Positions 40,366 to 52,781 are shown, counted from the stretch's first letter. The stretch: DNA of 64,000 nt from Chondrilla cf. caribensis (GCA_964020155.1 OZ026546.1:7072379-7136378); one strand, 5' to 3'. Made by a program: numbers and translations. The notes: generated by a model from the letters alone, not told the origin.

Positions 40366-40553
40366 TGACCAATATCAACTTCACTGGTGTCTACACTTGG
40401 TGAATCTGTAAAGTATAGAACAAGGGGATAAGTAGGATGAGAGCCAGTGTCTGCATGTATTTTAGCTATATAATACTCCCCACTGTTTACCAGTAACTTG
40501 ACAAGAAAACGTTTTTTAACATACATTATCGGTATACACAATCGCGATTACAG

Positions 40554-40671
40554 CCTGTCATACGAAAAATGGTCCCCACCTAGAGTGGTCCCCTGCACTA
40601 TTTTCGGCACCATATTTGGTCTCCCATATACCATCAAAAATGGTTAGGGTTAGGATTTGGGTTAGGATTAA

Positions 40672-40708
<37 letters not shown>

Positions 40709-40844
40709 GGTTAGGGTTTGGGTTGGGTTTAGGAACAAGCGGACCATTTAGGACGTCGAAAACCAGTCCGGTCGGACTGGTTTTGCCCCTATTTCCGGTC
40801 CCGGGGACTGTTTTTGGCAGCGGACCATATTTTTCGTGACAAGC
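40554..40844. mobile_element. TIR element carrying TTAGGG telomere-type repeats
   Basis: Ends match as an inverted repeat: TGTCATACGAAAAATGGTCC on the left, complement of GGACCATATTTTTCGTGACA on the right. It is inserted in the sequence that reads ATAGCCCCCACG in the paralogues. The inside holds about 90 bp of TTAGGG-type repeat (40640-40735) and a palindrome AACCAGTCCGGTCGGACTGG. No coding capacity. It lies in the upstream region of G7, 190 bp from the ATG. Confidence 0.75.
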
Positions 40845-41086
40845 CCCCACGCTTTAAGTCTTTATATGTTCATACCTGGTGTGGTGATGTACCAAATAGC
40901 ACGGGAAAACTGTGGATCAGGAATCGCCTTCAGATGTTTAGGACACAAAAGAACTTCCAAAGGACGAATATATACTATTCTTCGGATCGATGTCTCAAGG
41001 TCATCGGTGAGGCAAATCCTAGGGGTTTTAGGATCTATAAGAATTACATTACTATGCATATGCCTAGACGAGCGAACGTTAGACAA

Positions 41087-41097
41087 GGGAATTCCCC
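41087..41097 (-). promoter_or_regulatory. kappa-B-like site upstream of G7
   Basis: GGGAATTCCCC, 722 bp before the ATG; removing the 290-bp TIR element would bring it to about 430 bp, closer to G10 and G12. Confidence 0.6.
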
Positions 41098-41206
41098 TCT
41101 CGTACCGCTCGACTAGCAATTTTGATGTCAAAAATTAATGCTGGGTGCAATACACGCGATATATAATATTTATACACACAATGTAATTCGATTGCAATTC
41201 ATGTGT

Positions 41207-41836
41207 TCAAATGAGCTCAATATAAAACAGTAAAGTTGCTGTATTTGGTTCCTCCTTCTCCTTTCCCAGTACAATACATCCATTACCATCAGTATCCACT
41301 CCGTCCTTTGTCCAGTTGTAGTCAGTAGGTGAGGGAAAGGCAGTGAGGTCAAAGGTGTAGGTGTAGTTGTCTCCTTCCACCACAGTGGTGGGTTGGTCTG
41401 GACTGATGGTGTACTCAGGTGAATCTGTATACAAATATGTGAACAGAACCAGTATGAAATGATTTATAATAAATAATGCAGTTTTTTTCTTACTCTGCAT
41501 TATAAGTACAGTGAGAGTTGGAGATTGATCTGCAGTGATCAGATGTGCACACCTGAAGACTGTTCCATTGTCACTTGAATTAACTGGACCAACAGAGAAA
41601 GTTCTCTCAGCTCCATTGGTCACTCCAGGAATAGTATCATCTCAGGCCATGTTTCTAAAGATAGCTAGAGCATTACCATTCCTCAAAAATGTCCCCTCAG
41701 TACAGGTTACATTTAAGCTCTCTCCTTCTGCTACCACGACTTGTCCTTCTGGAGAAATAGTCACATCCTGAGCTGAAGAGATGGTCACAATGAACTGGAA
41801 AATGATTAATTGGAAAAGTAACTTTACAATATCCAT
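41207..41836 (-). pseudogene. G6: fused pseudogene, Ig1 plus half Ig2 joined to a tail B 3' flank
   Basis: The first exon (41494-41836) is typical M1 (MDIVKLLFQLIIFQFIVTIS) but carries an in-frame TGA at 41642-41644, where paralogues have CGA after FRNMV or FRNMA. The second exon starts normally at 41424 (SPEYTISPDQPTTVVEGDNY), then after DGNGCIV runs straight into sequence that in other genes lies just after the tail B stop codon (CTGGGAAAGGAGAAGGAGGA). Everything between, namely half of Ig2, Ig3, FN3 domains, membrane and tail exons, is deleted. The kappa-B box and leader upstream are intact, so it may still be transcribed. Confidence 0.85.
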
Positions 41837-42195
41837 TGACTAATATCAACTTCACTGGTATTTAGACTTGGTGAACCTGCAAAGTATAGAACAAGAGGAT
41901 AAGTAGGATAAGAGCAAGTGTCTGCGTGTATGTTAGTTATATATAGACTCCCCACTGTTTACTAGTAACTTGACAAGAAAACGGTTTCTTAATATGCATT
42001 ATCTATATACACAATCGCGACTATAGCCCCCACGTCTTCAAGTCTTTAGATTCTTATACCTGGTGTGGTGATGTACCAAATAGCACGGGAAAACTGTGGG
42101 TCAGGAATCGTCTTCAGATGTTTAGGACACAAAAGAACTTCAAAAGGACGAATATATACTATTCTTTGAATCGATGTCCCTGGAACGTTAGACAA

Positions 42196-42206
42196 GGGAA
42201 TTCCCC
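42196..42206 (-). promoter_or_regulatory. kappa-B-like site upstream of pseudogene G6
   Basis: GGGAATTCCCC, 360 bp before the ATG, in a block nearly identical to that of G12. Confidence 0.55.
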
Positions 42207-42288
42207 TCTCGTACCGCTCGACTAGCAAATTGAGATGTCCAAAATTAATGCTGGGTGCTATACACGCGATATATTTATACACACAAAT

Positions 42289-42479
42289 CACTCCTCTGGT
42301 CCCATTCACAGCTCGGCTGGAACAAATAGCAGTAACCAATTCACTTCCTCTCCTCAGGGTCCATGCTACAGTGTAGGGTTGAGTACCGTCGTTCGCTGCA
42401 CACTCAAATGTAGCATTACCTCCTTCTACCACGTCTTGATTGGATGGTAGGACGGTGAAGATGACTGTTTGAGCTGAAA
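42289..42479 (-). pseudogene. Truncated Ig exon fused to the G6 promoter block
   Basis: Duplicate of the fragment at 14684-14874: starts after the acceptor with [20 protein letters not shown], keeps the first Cys and tryptophan (VAWTLRRG), then is cut by the same junction into the promoter block. Confidence 0.75.
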
Positions 42480-42804
42480 CTATATTGTGGGAATCGATAT
42501 GTGAGCATGTTAACGCCCGAACAATAACAATCTGTAGGATAGGGTAGGTAGGACTGTTTGAGCTGAAACTATAATATTATGGGACTCGATATAATTATAG
42601 TTAGCGTACGATGATTGCGATTAGTCCTAGACACACGCGCTCTGGTGTCACAAGATGTGAAGGTTTCATGCACTCAACTTCCCATACTTTATACACTGAT
42701 CTACTCGACTAACTAACTAACCGATAACTATAGTCATCAGCAATGAATACCAAGCGTATTCCAGAAATCGAATCTCCGCATTTTCCAACATTCTTCGTCA
42801 ATAG

Positions 42805-42887
42805 TATGGTCTAGCGTAGCCGATCCTTGCCCTCCCTCCATTTTTTTGGTCGGCCGGGAGGATTGGGTCTAGCTACGCCAGACCATA
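42805..42887. mobile_element. Second copy of the 83-bp MITE-like repeat
   Basis: Duplicate of 15196-15278, carried along by the segmental duplication; the left arm reads TCTAGCGTAGC, one mismatch to the right arm. Confidence 0.65.
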
Positions 42888-43272
42888 GATTCTAAAACAT
42901 CTTGGTCATTGCAGTTGTAATTAATTAGCGCCCAGGAGGCCGTTATGATACACATAATAATACTCGAAGCTCTTCTTGTTTAATTAAATATTGTTCCGAA
43001 CCCATCTATTGCTACTGCTGAAAATTGACAAACTGTCGGTGTATCGATCAATCCGATAATAACAAGATCCACAAATCAAGTACATATTCATTATTAATTT
43101 TGTTCACTACTCAATGAAAATGCTACAACACTGCTCAATTGTATACAAATGTAGAACTGTTAGTGTTGTTGCTGAATAGGTTACCTAAATTACATTAATA
43201 TGTGGGGGATAGTGGGCTCCCCAGTCTAAACAAGTATACCTAAACTAACCCAATTATCAAAATGTCGCTTGA

Positions 43273-46087
43273 TCAGAGGTGTACTTTAACAGTGAGAGGT
43301 TTACTGTATAAGCCGTTCATCGTCATGTGGACTGTGACTTGGTAACTGGCTCCTTTCTCTGGGAAGTCCACAGTAGAAGCCCTCACTTGTTTACCCACTG
43401 TTGTTTGGCGTATTGTTTTAGGATTGCTTGGTGTTACCATGACAACGGATATCAAAAAGCCGTCAACATCATCAGCAACTGAAGCGGGAACAGACCACAC
43501 AAGAACAACTTCCAACTGTGAAGGGAGGATAAGCTTCAAGACCAAAGAAGGAGACACAGTGGTGAAGACAGTACCTGGAGAACATAAAAATTCACAAGCA
43601 TAGAATCACCAGCTGCACAAATAACATAAAATATGTGTGTTCCTAAACACATCCAGTATCGAGATAACCTGACGAAACCACACTCTTCAATACTACTCAA
43701 AACCCAAAGACTTCATCCAAAGATACAATAACTATACACATTGGTACATGATATATACTCACACAACTGTAACTGCAAAAATATTGATGCTATACAGGAT
43801 ATAATAATGGTCAATGGATGATAGGGTGAAGTGCATTTTGATAACTCTAAATCATTGTAGTTTCTGACAGGAACATTATTTTTAACAATTAACTCACTTT
43901 GTACTGAAAGATATGCAGTTTCTTTGCACTTTGAGGTGATAATCACATTCGCATTAGCTGGGCTGCATTCCACTCTGGTCCCATTCAAGCTGTTCCGAAC
44001 TCCAGTTATCAGCAGCTGTGTCCTGTCAGGACTCAGGAACAACCCGCTGGAACCCATGATAATAGGATGTTTAGAATTGACTTCAGTGCGGACTCCTTCA
44101 ACAGATGTGAGACTCCATGAAATGAGGTCAACGGCATTTTTATCTTTGGGTTTGCAGGTGAAAATGGCCGTCCCTCCTTCCAGAACTGAAACATTCCTTG
44201 CAGCTTGGTCGATTGGTACAAATGGACTTTCTGTGAGGAGATGGATCAAATTAAGTGTCAAAATCAGGAGATTTTAAACATCTGATGGGAGCCTTATTGT
44301 GATGTCAAGTGTACCACTACAACTGTGTGACCTGTGTACATACAGGGGATGGAAGTTGGAAGATAACACCACCAGTTACACTACAGAATATACGCATACA
44401 CATCTACACAGTGCATATATACTACTCCAGGTATAGAGAGTTTATGCAGTGACAAGCTGTGGATATGGTAGCAATTGAAAGAATTATAATGCAAAGAGTA
44501 AATAAGTGCACACATGGAAGTGTAAGTGAACACTGTTAGTTGGTATAAAAAACCATTTCAGTTGACACTTTAACACAATAACCTAAGGTAGAACATGGAA
44601 ATACCTATTAATATAGTAGCCATCCCCTGAACGCTACCATCCCTCATGTTAATACACTGAATAGTTCCTCCATTGTCTGATGTAGTGAATCCGGAGATAG
44701 TGATAACAGACACAGAAACCTGACTATTGCCTCCTGTGTCATTACTAGTGATCCTGGGATTTGTTTCGGCTACAACTCGTGGTCTGAAAGGTCCTGGTAT
44801 ACTAATCCCCCTCAATCCAGTGATAGTCCATCCAAGAGGTTTACGAGGTGCTTCACAAATAAAGGTCTGTGTACCACCACAATACACTTGGACTATACCA
44901 TCTGGTGTCAGCTTATCTACACAATAAACAGAAAGGTTTTAATGGGCAGATTTAGTGATAAATACACGATAAACAACATATCATAGATACTCTACCATAC
45001 AAGAGATAACACAGCCATAGAGTAGTATATACGTGAAAGTACCTATTGATATAATAGCCTTTCCCTGAACACTGTTATCAGACAGCTCAATACAGTGAAT
45101 AGTTCCTCCGTTGTCTGCTGCAGTAAACCTACTGATAGTGATGGTGGAGAATGGAGTGATACCACTTGTATCAGTAGTAGTGATCCTGGGATTGTTGTTG
45201 GCTGCTACCAGTCCGGTGGATCTTGTGGCCCTTATTCCCCTCAATCCAGTTATAGTCCACGCTGCAGCACCAGTTACACTACAAGTAAAAGTCTGTTGTT
45301 TACCATTGGAAATGGAGACTGAACCACCTGGTGTGAGAGGATCTGTAATCATGAAGTAAAATGATATATTACCAGAAAATTGTCTGTTAAATTGTTAATG
45401 TCAACCAGTCAAATGGAACTTTCTGAATAAATGTCATTGCATGATAGCAAGGAAACTGATCTCATTCTAGTCTCATGCTCAGACCACCCACCTCACTGGG
45501 GATGGATGGTCTGCACATGGAGGAGACTACATTGGAAAATGACATACCATAGATACTTTATAACACAAGATAACACAGCTCTAAAGTAGTACGTGGAAGT
45601 ACCTATTGATATAATAGCCGTCCCCTGAACTTTTCCATCATCCAGGTTAATACAGTGGATAGTTCCTCTATTGTCTGCTGTAGTGAACCCAGTGATAGTG
45701 ATGGTGGAGGATGGAGTGATACCTCTTGTATCAGTAGTAGTGATCCTGGGATTATTGTTGGCTGCTAATAATCCAATGTTACCTGTAACACTTATCCCAC
45801 TCAATCCACTGATAGTCCACACCGCTGCTATTCCAGTCACATTGCAAGTGAAAGTCAGTTGACTACCACTGTACAAGGAGATTGTACCATCTGGCTGCAA
45901 AGTACCTGTAGAGACGATCGCGAATTAGAAAGGGGCACAATTCGAATTTCTTCAAATACTGGCAACCAGCCAAATTGAATTACAGAAACAAAATCTTACC
46001 TCGAGCGACTGGAAACTGAAGTACGCTACTTAGGACATAGAATACTTGTATGAACGCCCACAGTGTCTTCCTTGTTAGACTAGTCAT
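43273..46087 (-). CDS. G5: predicted secreted Ig-repeat/FN3 protein, M2 start
   Basis: Exons: signal 46000-46087 (MTSLTRKTLWAF..VARG); tau-type Ig exons 45603-45905 (alpha), 45043-45342 (beta), 44605-44916 (gamma); a different Ig 43898-44230; terminal FN3-like exon 43273-43574. They total 1638 nt, 545 residues, frame intact. Each tau exon shows an Ig-like Cys..Trp..Cys pattern (for example FTCSVTGAAAWTITGL and GGTIHCI). The last exon ends LTVKVHL at a stop, right where the final FN3 strand should end, and no membrane helix follows before the next gene. The product is therefore predicted to be a soluble extracellular protein. It is the intact partner of G11 in the duplicated segment. An alternative is a longer isoform spliced past the last exon; I saw no intact exons to support one. 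Confidence 0.8.
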
Positions 46088-46222
46088 ACTTACAATCGAC
46101 TCGGCTCTTAACGAATGCTTATAATCTTCAAATTATAAATCAACACACTAAAAGCTGTTTACTTCTAAGCGTCCCTTTCCGTACACGCGCGTGTACCGAA
46201 TCTGGAAACGAATCCCCCGACC

Positions 46223-46428
46223 GCACTGGGCCAAAACGCAAGTTTCACATTCCTTGAAACCTAATATGAAACTTGATAACCCCTCACGAGCTACTTCAGG
46301 ATAATGTGCTACTTCAGGTTTTATCAACAATTGAAAACTGATTGAAACATAATATTATGTCAAATATGGCCGTTCATGTAGGTTTCATTAGGTTTCAGAT
46401 TCATTGAAACTTGAATTTTGCTCCTGTG
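46223..46428. mobile_element. 206-bp inverted-repeat insertion in the G5 promoter
   Basis: Ends CACTGGGCCAAAACGCAAGT and complement of TTGAATTTTGCTCCTGTG match as imperfect terminal inverted repeats. CCGACC flanks both sides (46217-46222, 46429-46434). The G11 promoter has the uninterrupted CGCGACCGGTGAT at this place. The insertion separates the kappa-B box from the TATA-like region. Confidence 0.75.
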
Positions 46429-46446
46429 CCGACCAGTGATAGCTAA

Positions 46447-46455
46447 GGGATTCCC
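46447..46455 (-). promoter_or_regulatory. Degenerate kappa-B-like site upstream of G5
   Basis: GGGATTCCC, one base short of the full consensus, flanked by AGCTAA and TCATGC. It is 360 bp from the ATG because of the insertion; about 150 bp without it. Confidence 0.4.
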
Positions 46456-47054
46456 TCATGCTATAGGCTGCAGCTACATACATACATTGCAGGACAAAAC
46501 CGCAGAGATCAAAGGCACCAACATGTACAACAGAGAAGATGGTGGGGGCGCTGTTGAAGCTCTTGTACGTATACCCTTCAAGGGATGTTGTAGTGGAGTA
46601 TATGCACACACATTGCCCACCTCAATGGAAGTATACACACTTCAGTAGTCTAGTCAGATGAACACTCAGCCATGAAGAGGAGTACACAGTGACCATGGAG
46701 TCTTGTTAATCCACTGTAATTCGCTTTCTTGAAATCTGGGGTATATTGAGTTTCGCAGATTAACTAGATCTTCATTAGTACAATGTCAATGTATATAATA
46801 TTGGTACTGGGAAATAATAGCAGATGTAAAAGGTAACTTAGTGGATATGTACATTGAATCTTGATCTTGCACTACGTTATAAAGTACAAATGCATGTATG
46901 AGAGTTGGACATGTACAAATGATCACACACGTGCACTACAAAAATTCACAGCATAAATACTGTACATATTATATCATGTACATCTGAGGAATTGAAAACT
47001 TGAAAACAAGAGATGTACAAATGATGTTAATCATGTGTCTAATGCAGTGATTTA
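46456..47054. other. Spacer between G4 and G5
   Basis: 3' flank of the tail A gene G4, similar to the flanks of G2, G3, G10 and G14. No exon. Confidence 0.5.
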
Positions 47055-47363
47055 TCACAAATTAGCATAAACAGGTTTGGTTTTGCTGATGTGTGCTTGT
47101 CCTATTGGCTCATAAGCAGGATTAGTTGTGAGTTTCATTTCCACTTCTTCATAATTTGGATTCTGAACCGAACCCTCAATGGTAATGGGCTGATAGGCAG
47201 GGTTTGATTCCAGTTGTACATTTTTGATTTCAGTTTCAGAATGTGTCTCTACTTCATCATAAACACGGTCGTCTTTCCCGGGATTTTGTGGTGGACTGTT
47301 CCCTCTTGCTACAATGCCAATATAAAGCAGTATGTATTGTATGCACACTTCAGCCACTTACAC

Positions 47364-47424
<61 letters not shown>

Positions 47425-47975
47425 CACGTATACACACGTATACACACAGCACATACACACATGAGCACATACACTTGCTAGCACGCAAACACATATCCAT
47501 GCATGAACGCACAAAAACACACACAGCACACATACACACACACACACACAGCACACAGCATACTCACACACACACATATCTTATAAGCTGTACAATTTGA
47601 ATATAAAGAAACTTACTATTCTTCCGGAGCTTCATGTACAAGATCACACCGACAAAGATGATGATGATGACAACAAGGAGAATAGCCACGACCACTCCGA
47701 TCACCACACCAACGATGACAGGAGTTGAGTCTGTTGTTGGTGTGGGCTGTGTGGGCTCTGTCAACAGAAGAAGACATACAGTATCATAGCTGCATAGCTG
47801 ATAACCTAGCAGTACGTCAATAACATCAACAGAGATGAAGTGAGTGTATGCATGTACAGTATGTAGGTCTTATTCAATTCTCTCTAATTGAGTTTGACTA
47901 AGACTGCTGTACACAGGAATACATATCTTACAGGAGAAATGTAGAGGCATGCAAGCACACATACAGATGCACGCA

Positions 47976-48021
<46 letters not shown>

Positions 48022-48032
48022 CACACACACAT

Positions 48033-48114
<82 letters not shown>

Positions 48115-51100
48115 GTAACAACAAACTCCTCTGACACAACACTCTCTGATGATCCATGTTCATTGACTGCAGTCACTCTCACTGTATAACTACCACCACT
48201 GAGGACACCTTGGTATGTGGTGGTCACTGGGGAAGACAGTACTGATGGAGTAGCAGAGACTACTTGAGTATTGGATTGACGAGCAGAGCGGCCATCTTTA
48301 GTGAACTGAAGTTGGAATGAGAACATGCTCCCACTCCTCATCCTCTCGGTACCAGGATAGTCTGTACTCAGTACAACAGTTACTGTAGTACCATCAGAGG
48401 TTACTGTGGGTCTAGCTGGGTTGGAGGGTCTGCCTGGAGAGAAGAGAACACAAAATGATAAACTGTGATTGTGTGTCCATTATACCGGTATTTGTACACA
48501 TGTACCTAGGAGAGGTCTTAACGTGGTTTGCTGTGTAGTTGATCCAAAGATGTTGCTGACTGTGATACTAGCAGTGTACACAGTTCCAGCTTGTAGTCCC
48601 ATGATGTAGAGGATGTCTCCACTACGTGTGAGGTTACCAGCACTGACCATCTCATAAGATCCATCACTACTGGTGTTCAGGAGAACACTAACATCTGATA
48701 CATCATCAGGATCAGCTAGGTTGAGCCTCGCTCCAGCACAACATGTAATGATGTTGGATGGAGAGAGCTCAGAAGGAGGTGCTGTGATGTTGGGAGGATC
48801 TGTGGATGGGGAGATGTAAGTATGTACTAGGACACAGTGTGACTATCAGCACCATCAGTACTGGTACAAACTCACTTGGTACAGACAGTGTTCCAGTGAC
48901 TGGTTCACTTGTTCCAATGCTGTTAGTAGCAGTTACTGAGGCATCGTAGTCAGTACCTTTAGTCAAATCGAGACCATCAATGACTATTGTGATCATGGCA
49001 AGTTTGCTATCAGGCACTTCGGTGGTGTCTCTTGTCGTCATAACACCATCAACTGTGATCTGAGAATTAATCAGTGGCATAATACAGCTCATCACATGTA
49101 TGTAGTGCAAAGTACATTGTATTGTAACAGTTATCCAAGTCAAATAGGGCCACACCATTTGAATAAAGCTGACACTCTGCTCCTTTGTACTCACATTGAA
49201 TTCAGTGACATTCCGTCCTCCAGTGGTGAGTAGAGTGACAGTGATAGTGATATTCATCAAGGAGAGGGCTTCAGATTTCACAACATCAATGATGGGCACT
49301 AAATGGAATAATGTACACAACATCACCATACGAACATATACACATCCATTGCAGTCACAACTACACACACTGTACCATAACACCGTACTGACTTCACTCA
49401 CCACTATCAGGTGTCCTAAACACAACCTCAACTGGTGGACTAGTTCCATGAATATTCTCAGCTTGTAAGCTAACAGAATAGCTAGTGCTATGTTGGAGGT
49501 GGGTCAGTGTTGCCATGGTGATACCAGTTGTATTGAAGGACAACACTGTCCCATTGGACACAGTCCCTCTGTAGTGTACAGGTTCAACTCCCCCGTTGTC
49601 CTCAGGTGGACTCCATGTCACTTGAGCAGAAAATGGTTGGAGGTCTACAATCCTCAGTCCTCTGGGAGCAGTGGGAGGTCCTGGAAATAGAGGAAGACTG
49701 TTTGTATTGTTTACACATTACAATTATACTGCATGTATGCAGATAGTAAATCTAAACCTGAATGTACATATTTGTATATACAACCATATAATACATATTA
49801 TCATCTGCTAGGATAGGGAGATAGTGTGTGGTTCTGGTAACAAGAGGTTGCTAGTAATGTTTTACACATTACAATAGTGTAAGCTTGCAGGTTTTGCAGG
49901 ATTGATGTTGATTTGCAGTTGCACAAGTAAACCTGCATTTGCAGTCCAAAAGTAAACATTCAATTAAATGTACATATTTTGAGCAAAAAGGCTCATTATA
50001 AATATATTAGGCAAAGTTATACAAATAATCAATGCTAAATTATGCAAAAACGTGACTACATACTTTGTACACAAACATATTTACATACATGTAGGTGCAA
50101 TGTGCAAACACAATAACACACCATATACATATGTGGATGGGCAAATGTATGTGTACGTACATTTTTAGTATTATTAGCATGTACTTACCGACTACATCTA
50201 CAGAGATTGTGACATTCGGATTTGTACCAAAACCATTGAATGCTTCACATGAGTATGTTCCTCTGTGTCTTCTCTGGATGTTAGAGATGGTCAGTACAAA
50301 GGTGTTGACACTCACTGAAGGATCACTCAGGTTGAGACCCGATCCATCCACAGTGAACGTCACACTAGTATTGGGAGGGTTACCAGGGAGTGGAGTACAG
50401 TCCAACATCAAGTCATGGCCAACTACTAGGCTACGTGGAGATGTGTTGACAGTGCTCAGTGATGGGGGATCTGCAGTCAGGTGAGAAATTAGCGATGTCT
50501 TTCTGAGTTGTGCTAATGTACATGCTCATAAATTATGTCATCCACAAATTACCAAATGTACACACAAAGCACAGTAGTACACTGTTGGGATGAGGAATCC
50601 AATGCAATACAAATGGATGGACACAGTCAACTGGTAAATACAACACACATGGACACATAGTGAAACAGATTCTGTACTAAACACTCACACAGAACATTCA
50701 AGGTGAAGGTCCCTGATCCCATTCCTACACTGTTCCTACTAACCACCAGGTATGTTCCACTATCACTTCTGCTGACATTGCTGATAGTGATGCTATTCAC
50801 TGTAACAGTGATCCTGGTATCACTAACTATTGCAGTACCATTTCTTGTCCAGTTGAACTCAGTTGGTGCTGGATCAGCATCAAGTATGAGCTGATAAGGG
50901 AACTGTTCTCCTTCAGTTGGTGACTGCTCTGAGGAGGGCACTGTGTAGCTAGGTGGATCTGTAATACAGCATACAGAGAACTAGGTACGTATGTTACGTC
51001 AAACACCATTTTACTTATAAAACACTTAATGCATGTTTATAATAGGAAGTTAGGTGGATCTGTAATACAGCATGCAGAGAATTAGGTAAGTTAGGTCAAA

Positions 51101-52635
51101 CACCATTCTACTTATAAAACACTAAATGTTTATAATAGGAAGAAACGGATTAGAAACATACATAATTGTAAGTTATAAATGGATCGAACAGGATGATTGA
51201 ATAAGTACTACTGGACACTGATTCCTGAGGAAGCATAGCTTACAGGGTTCTCTATTGATGGATTGTAGATATCTATGACATCAGAAAACAATTGTCATTT
51301 GAGTCTCCTTGCTCAATAATCACCAACATTAACTCCCACAAGCAAATATCTACAGCGAAAATCGCTACATACTGTACATGGATTACCGTATAGAGGGAAA
51401 TTTTCATGGGACAAAATTTTTGCGGATGGCTCCAAAAATGAAAATTCCCGGATAAAATTTTTACGGGTGCTGGCTTACCGGAACGAGAACACAATTATGC
51501 CTAATTCACGGATTATATTTTTGTGGGTGTTAGGCCAACTGTGAAATCTGTAAAAATTTTGTCCCCCTAAAATTTCCAGTTATACAGTAATATCATAAAT
51601 TCGATCCAACTAATATCATTGTGTGCAGTCTAATCTAGAGACTTCCCTAGTTTAGACACACACATATCTACACACATTAGAGCAACATACATTGTACGTC
51701 CAGGGTAGCACTGTCTGTGCTACCAATCAAATTGGTACAGGTGAACACAGAGCCATCGTCCAGATCTTCTAACGGACCAAATCTAAACTCAACAGCTGTG
51801 TTGTTAACTATAGTGGCACCGAGGTATCTCGGGTGATCCTGGATGTTACTGTTGTCAAGGTTGAGCCGGATAAGAAAAGTATCCATGGGAAAGGAACATG
51901 CAACAGTCAAATTCTGTCCTCTTGCTCCAACAAGAGGTTTTGGTTGAAGTTGAACTTGAGCTGTAGAGATATGAAGAATACAAGGACAAAGTGGATCCAT
52001 CCAAATCAAAGCATTTGCTTAGGCTATGTCTGTTCAAGCATCTCGAAATACGACAACAAAGAACAGATCACAATCAGATCTGCTTGATGACTCTTATATA
52101 CTCGTCTTAAGCCAGCCATGGAGTATGTAGTATAAGTCACTCTGACGTCATAACCATGCAGCTTTTAATTAGAACACAAAATGTAGGATCCATAGGTTTT
52201 GAATTGCTTCAGATATTTCACCATGAAAACTGTTTATTCTTCACTGGTTGCATTTCTTGCATTTTCTTATAGTAAGAAAGGAATTTACTAACTAACGAGA
52301 ATTTTATATTTGTCTGGTGTATGCTATGTCTCATTTTATGACCGTTGTCATTGCTGTTCGAAGTACAGGCAATCCTTGGCAGTTTGACTTGGCTAGCTAT
52401 AAAGTGGCTAACCTTTGCAGTCACAGTGATGATGTGGACGTATGATAATGTCTTGTGATAGGATAGCAGGCTATGGTCTGCTTACATCAGGAACTACTGT
52501 AACAACCTGAAGTAGCCAAATTGCAATATACAGTAACGAAATCTTACCTCGAGTAACTCGAAACTGAAGTACGCTACTTAGGACGTAAATGACTTGTATG
52601 AACGTCCACAGTGTCTTCCTTGCTGGAGTAGTCAT
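47055..52635 (-). CDS. G4: Ig3/FN3-4 type I membrane protein, M2 start, tail A
   Basis: Exons: signal 52548-52635; Ig 51691-51960; Ig 50689-50958; Ig 50189-50470; FN3-1 49402-49680; FN3-2 in two parts, 49195-49298 and 48876-49059; FN3-3 48506-48799; FN3-4 48113-48433; membrane 47617-47757; tail A 47055-47308. Sum 2487 nt, 828 residues, no frame break, all splice sites canonical. This is the most complete gene. Its Ig2, Ig3 and FN3-1 differ clearly from the M1 genes (for example DPPSYTVPSSEQSPTEGEQ, TPRGLRIVDLQPFS-like start), whereas FN3-3, FN3-4 and the tail are nearly identical to them. Helix VIVGVVIGVVVAILLVVIII; tail with VYDEV, NPAYQPI, NPNYEEV, NPAYEPI and terminal VYANL, all five tyrosines present. 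Confidence 0.88.
47367..47422. repeat. (AC)n microsatellite in the membrane-to-tail A intron of G4
   Basis: About 55 bp of pure AC followed by 150 bp of degenerate ACACATGAGCAC-type sequence. Confidence 0.85.
47980..48112. repeat. (AC)n tract abutting the FN3-4 donor of G4
   Basis: About 130 bp of AC with two ATGCAC interruptions, ending at the exon edge 48113. Confidence 0.9.
50951..51140. repeat. Tandem duplication of an exon edge in G4
   Basis: About 95 bp starting AGGTGGATCTGTAATACAGC occurs twice in a row (50951 and 51047). The left copy holds the real acceptor of the Ig2 exon; the right copy repeats the acceptor and the first few exon bases inside the intron, giving a decoy acceptor. 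Confidence 0.8.
51384..51592. mobile_element. MITE with long imperfect inverted repeats
   Basis: Arms of about 40 bp share GTATA, GGAAATTTT and GGGACAAAATTTTT in the same order; the right arm is the complement. The core repeats AAAATTTTTACGGGTG-like phrases. It lies in the first Ig intron of G4; the matching intron of G13 lacks it. Confidence 0.75.
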
Positions 52636-52781
52636 ACTCACAACCGACTTCAAGCATTTACCGAATACTCAAAGCTCATCATTATAAATCAACACACTAT
52701 AGATATAAGCTGATAACTTCTTAGCGTCCCACCCCGTACTCGTGTACCGAATCTGCAAAACAAATACCGCGACCGGTGATG

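Noticed and set aside
40640..40735. Chromosome end
   Set aside because: The TTAGGG repeats are short, lie within an inverted-repeat element and have the gene array on both sides.
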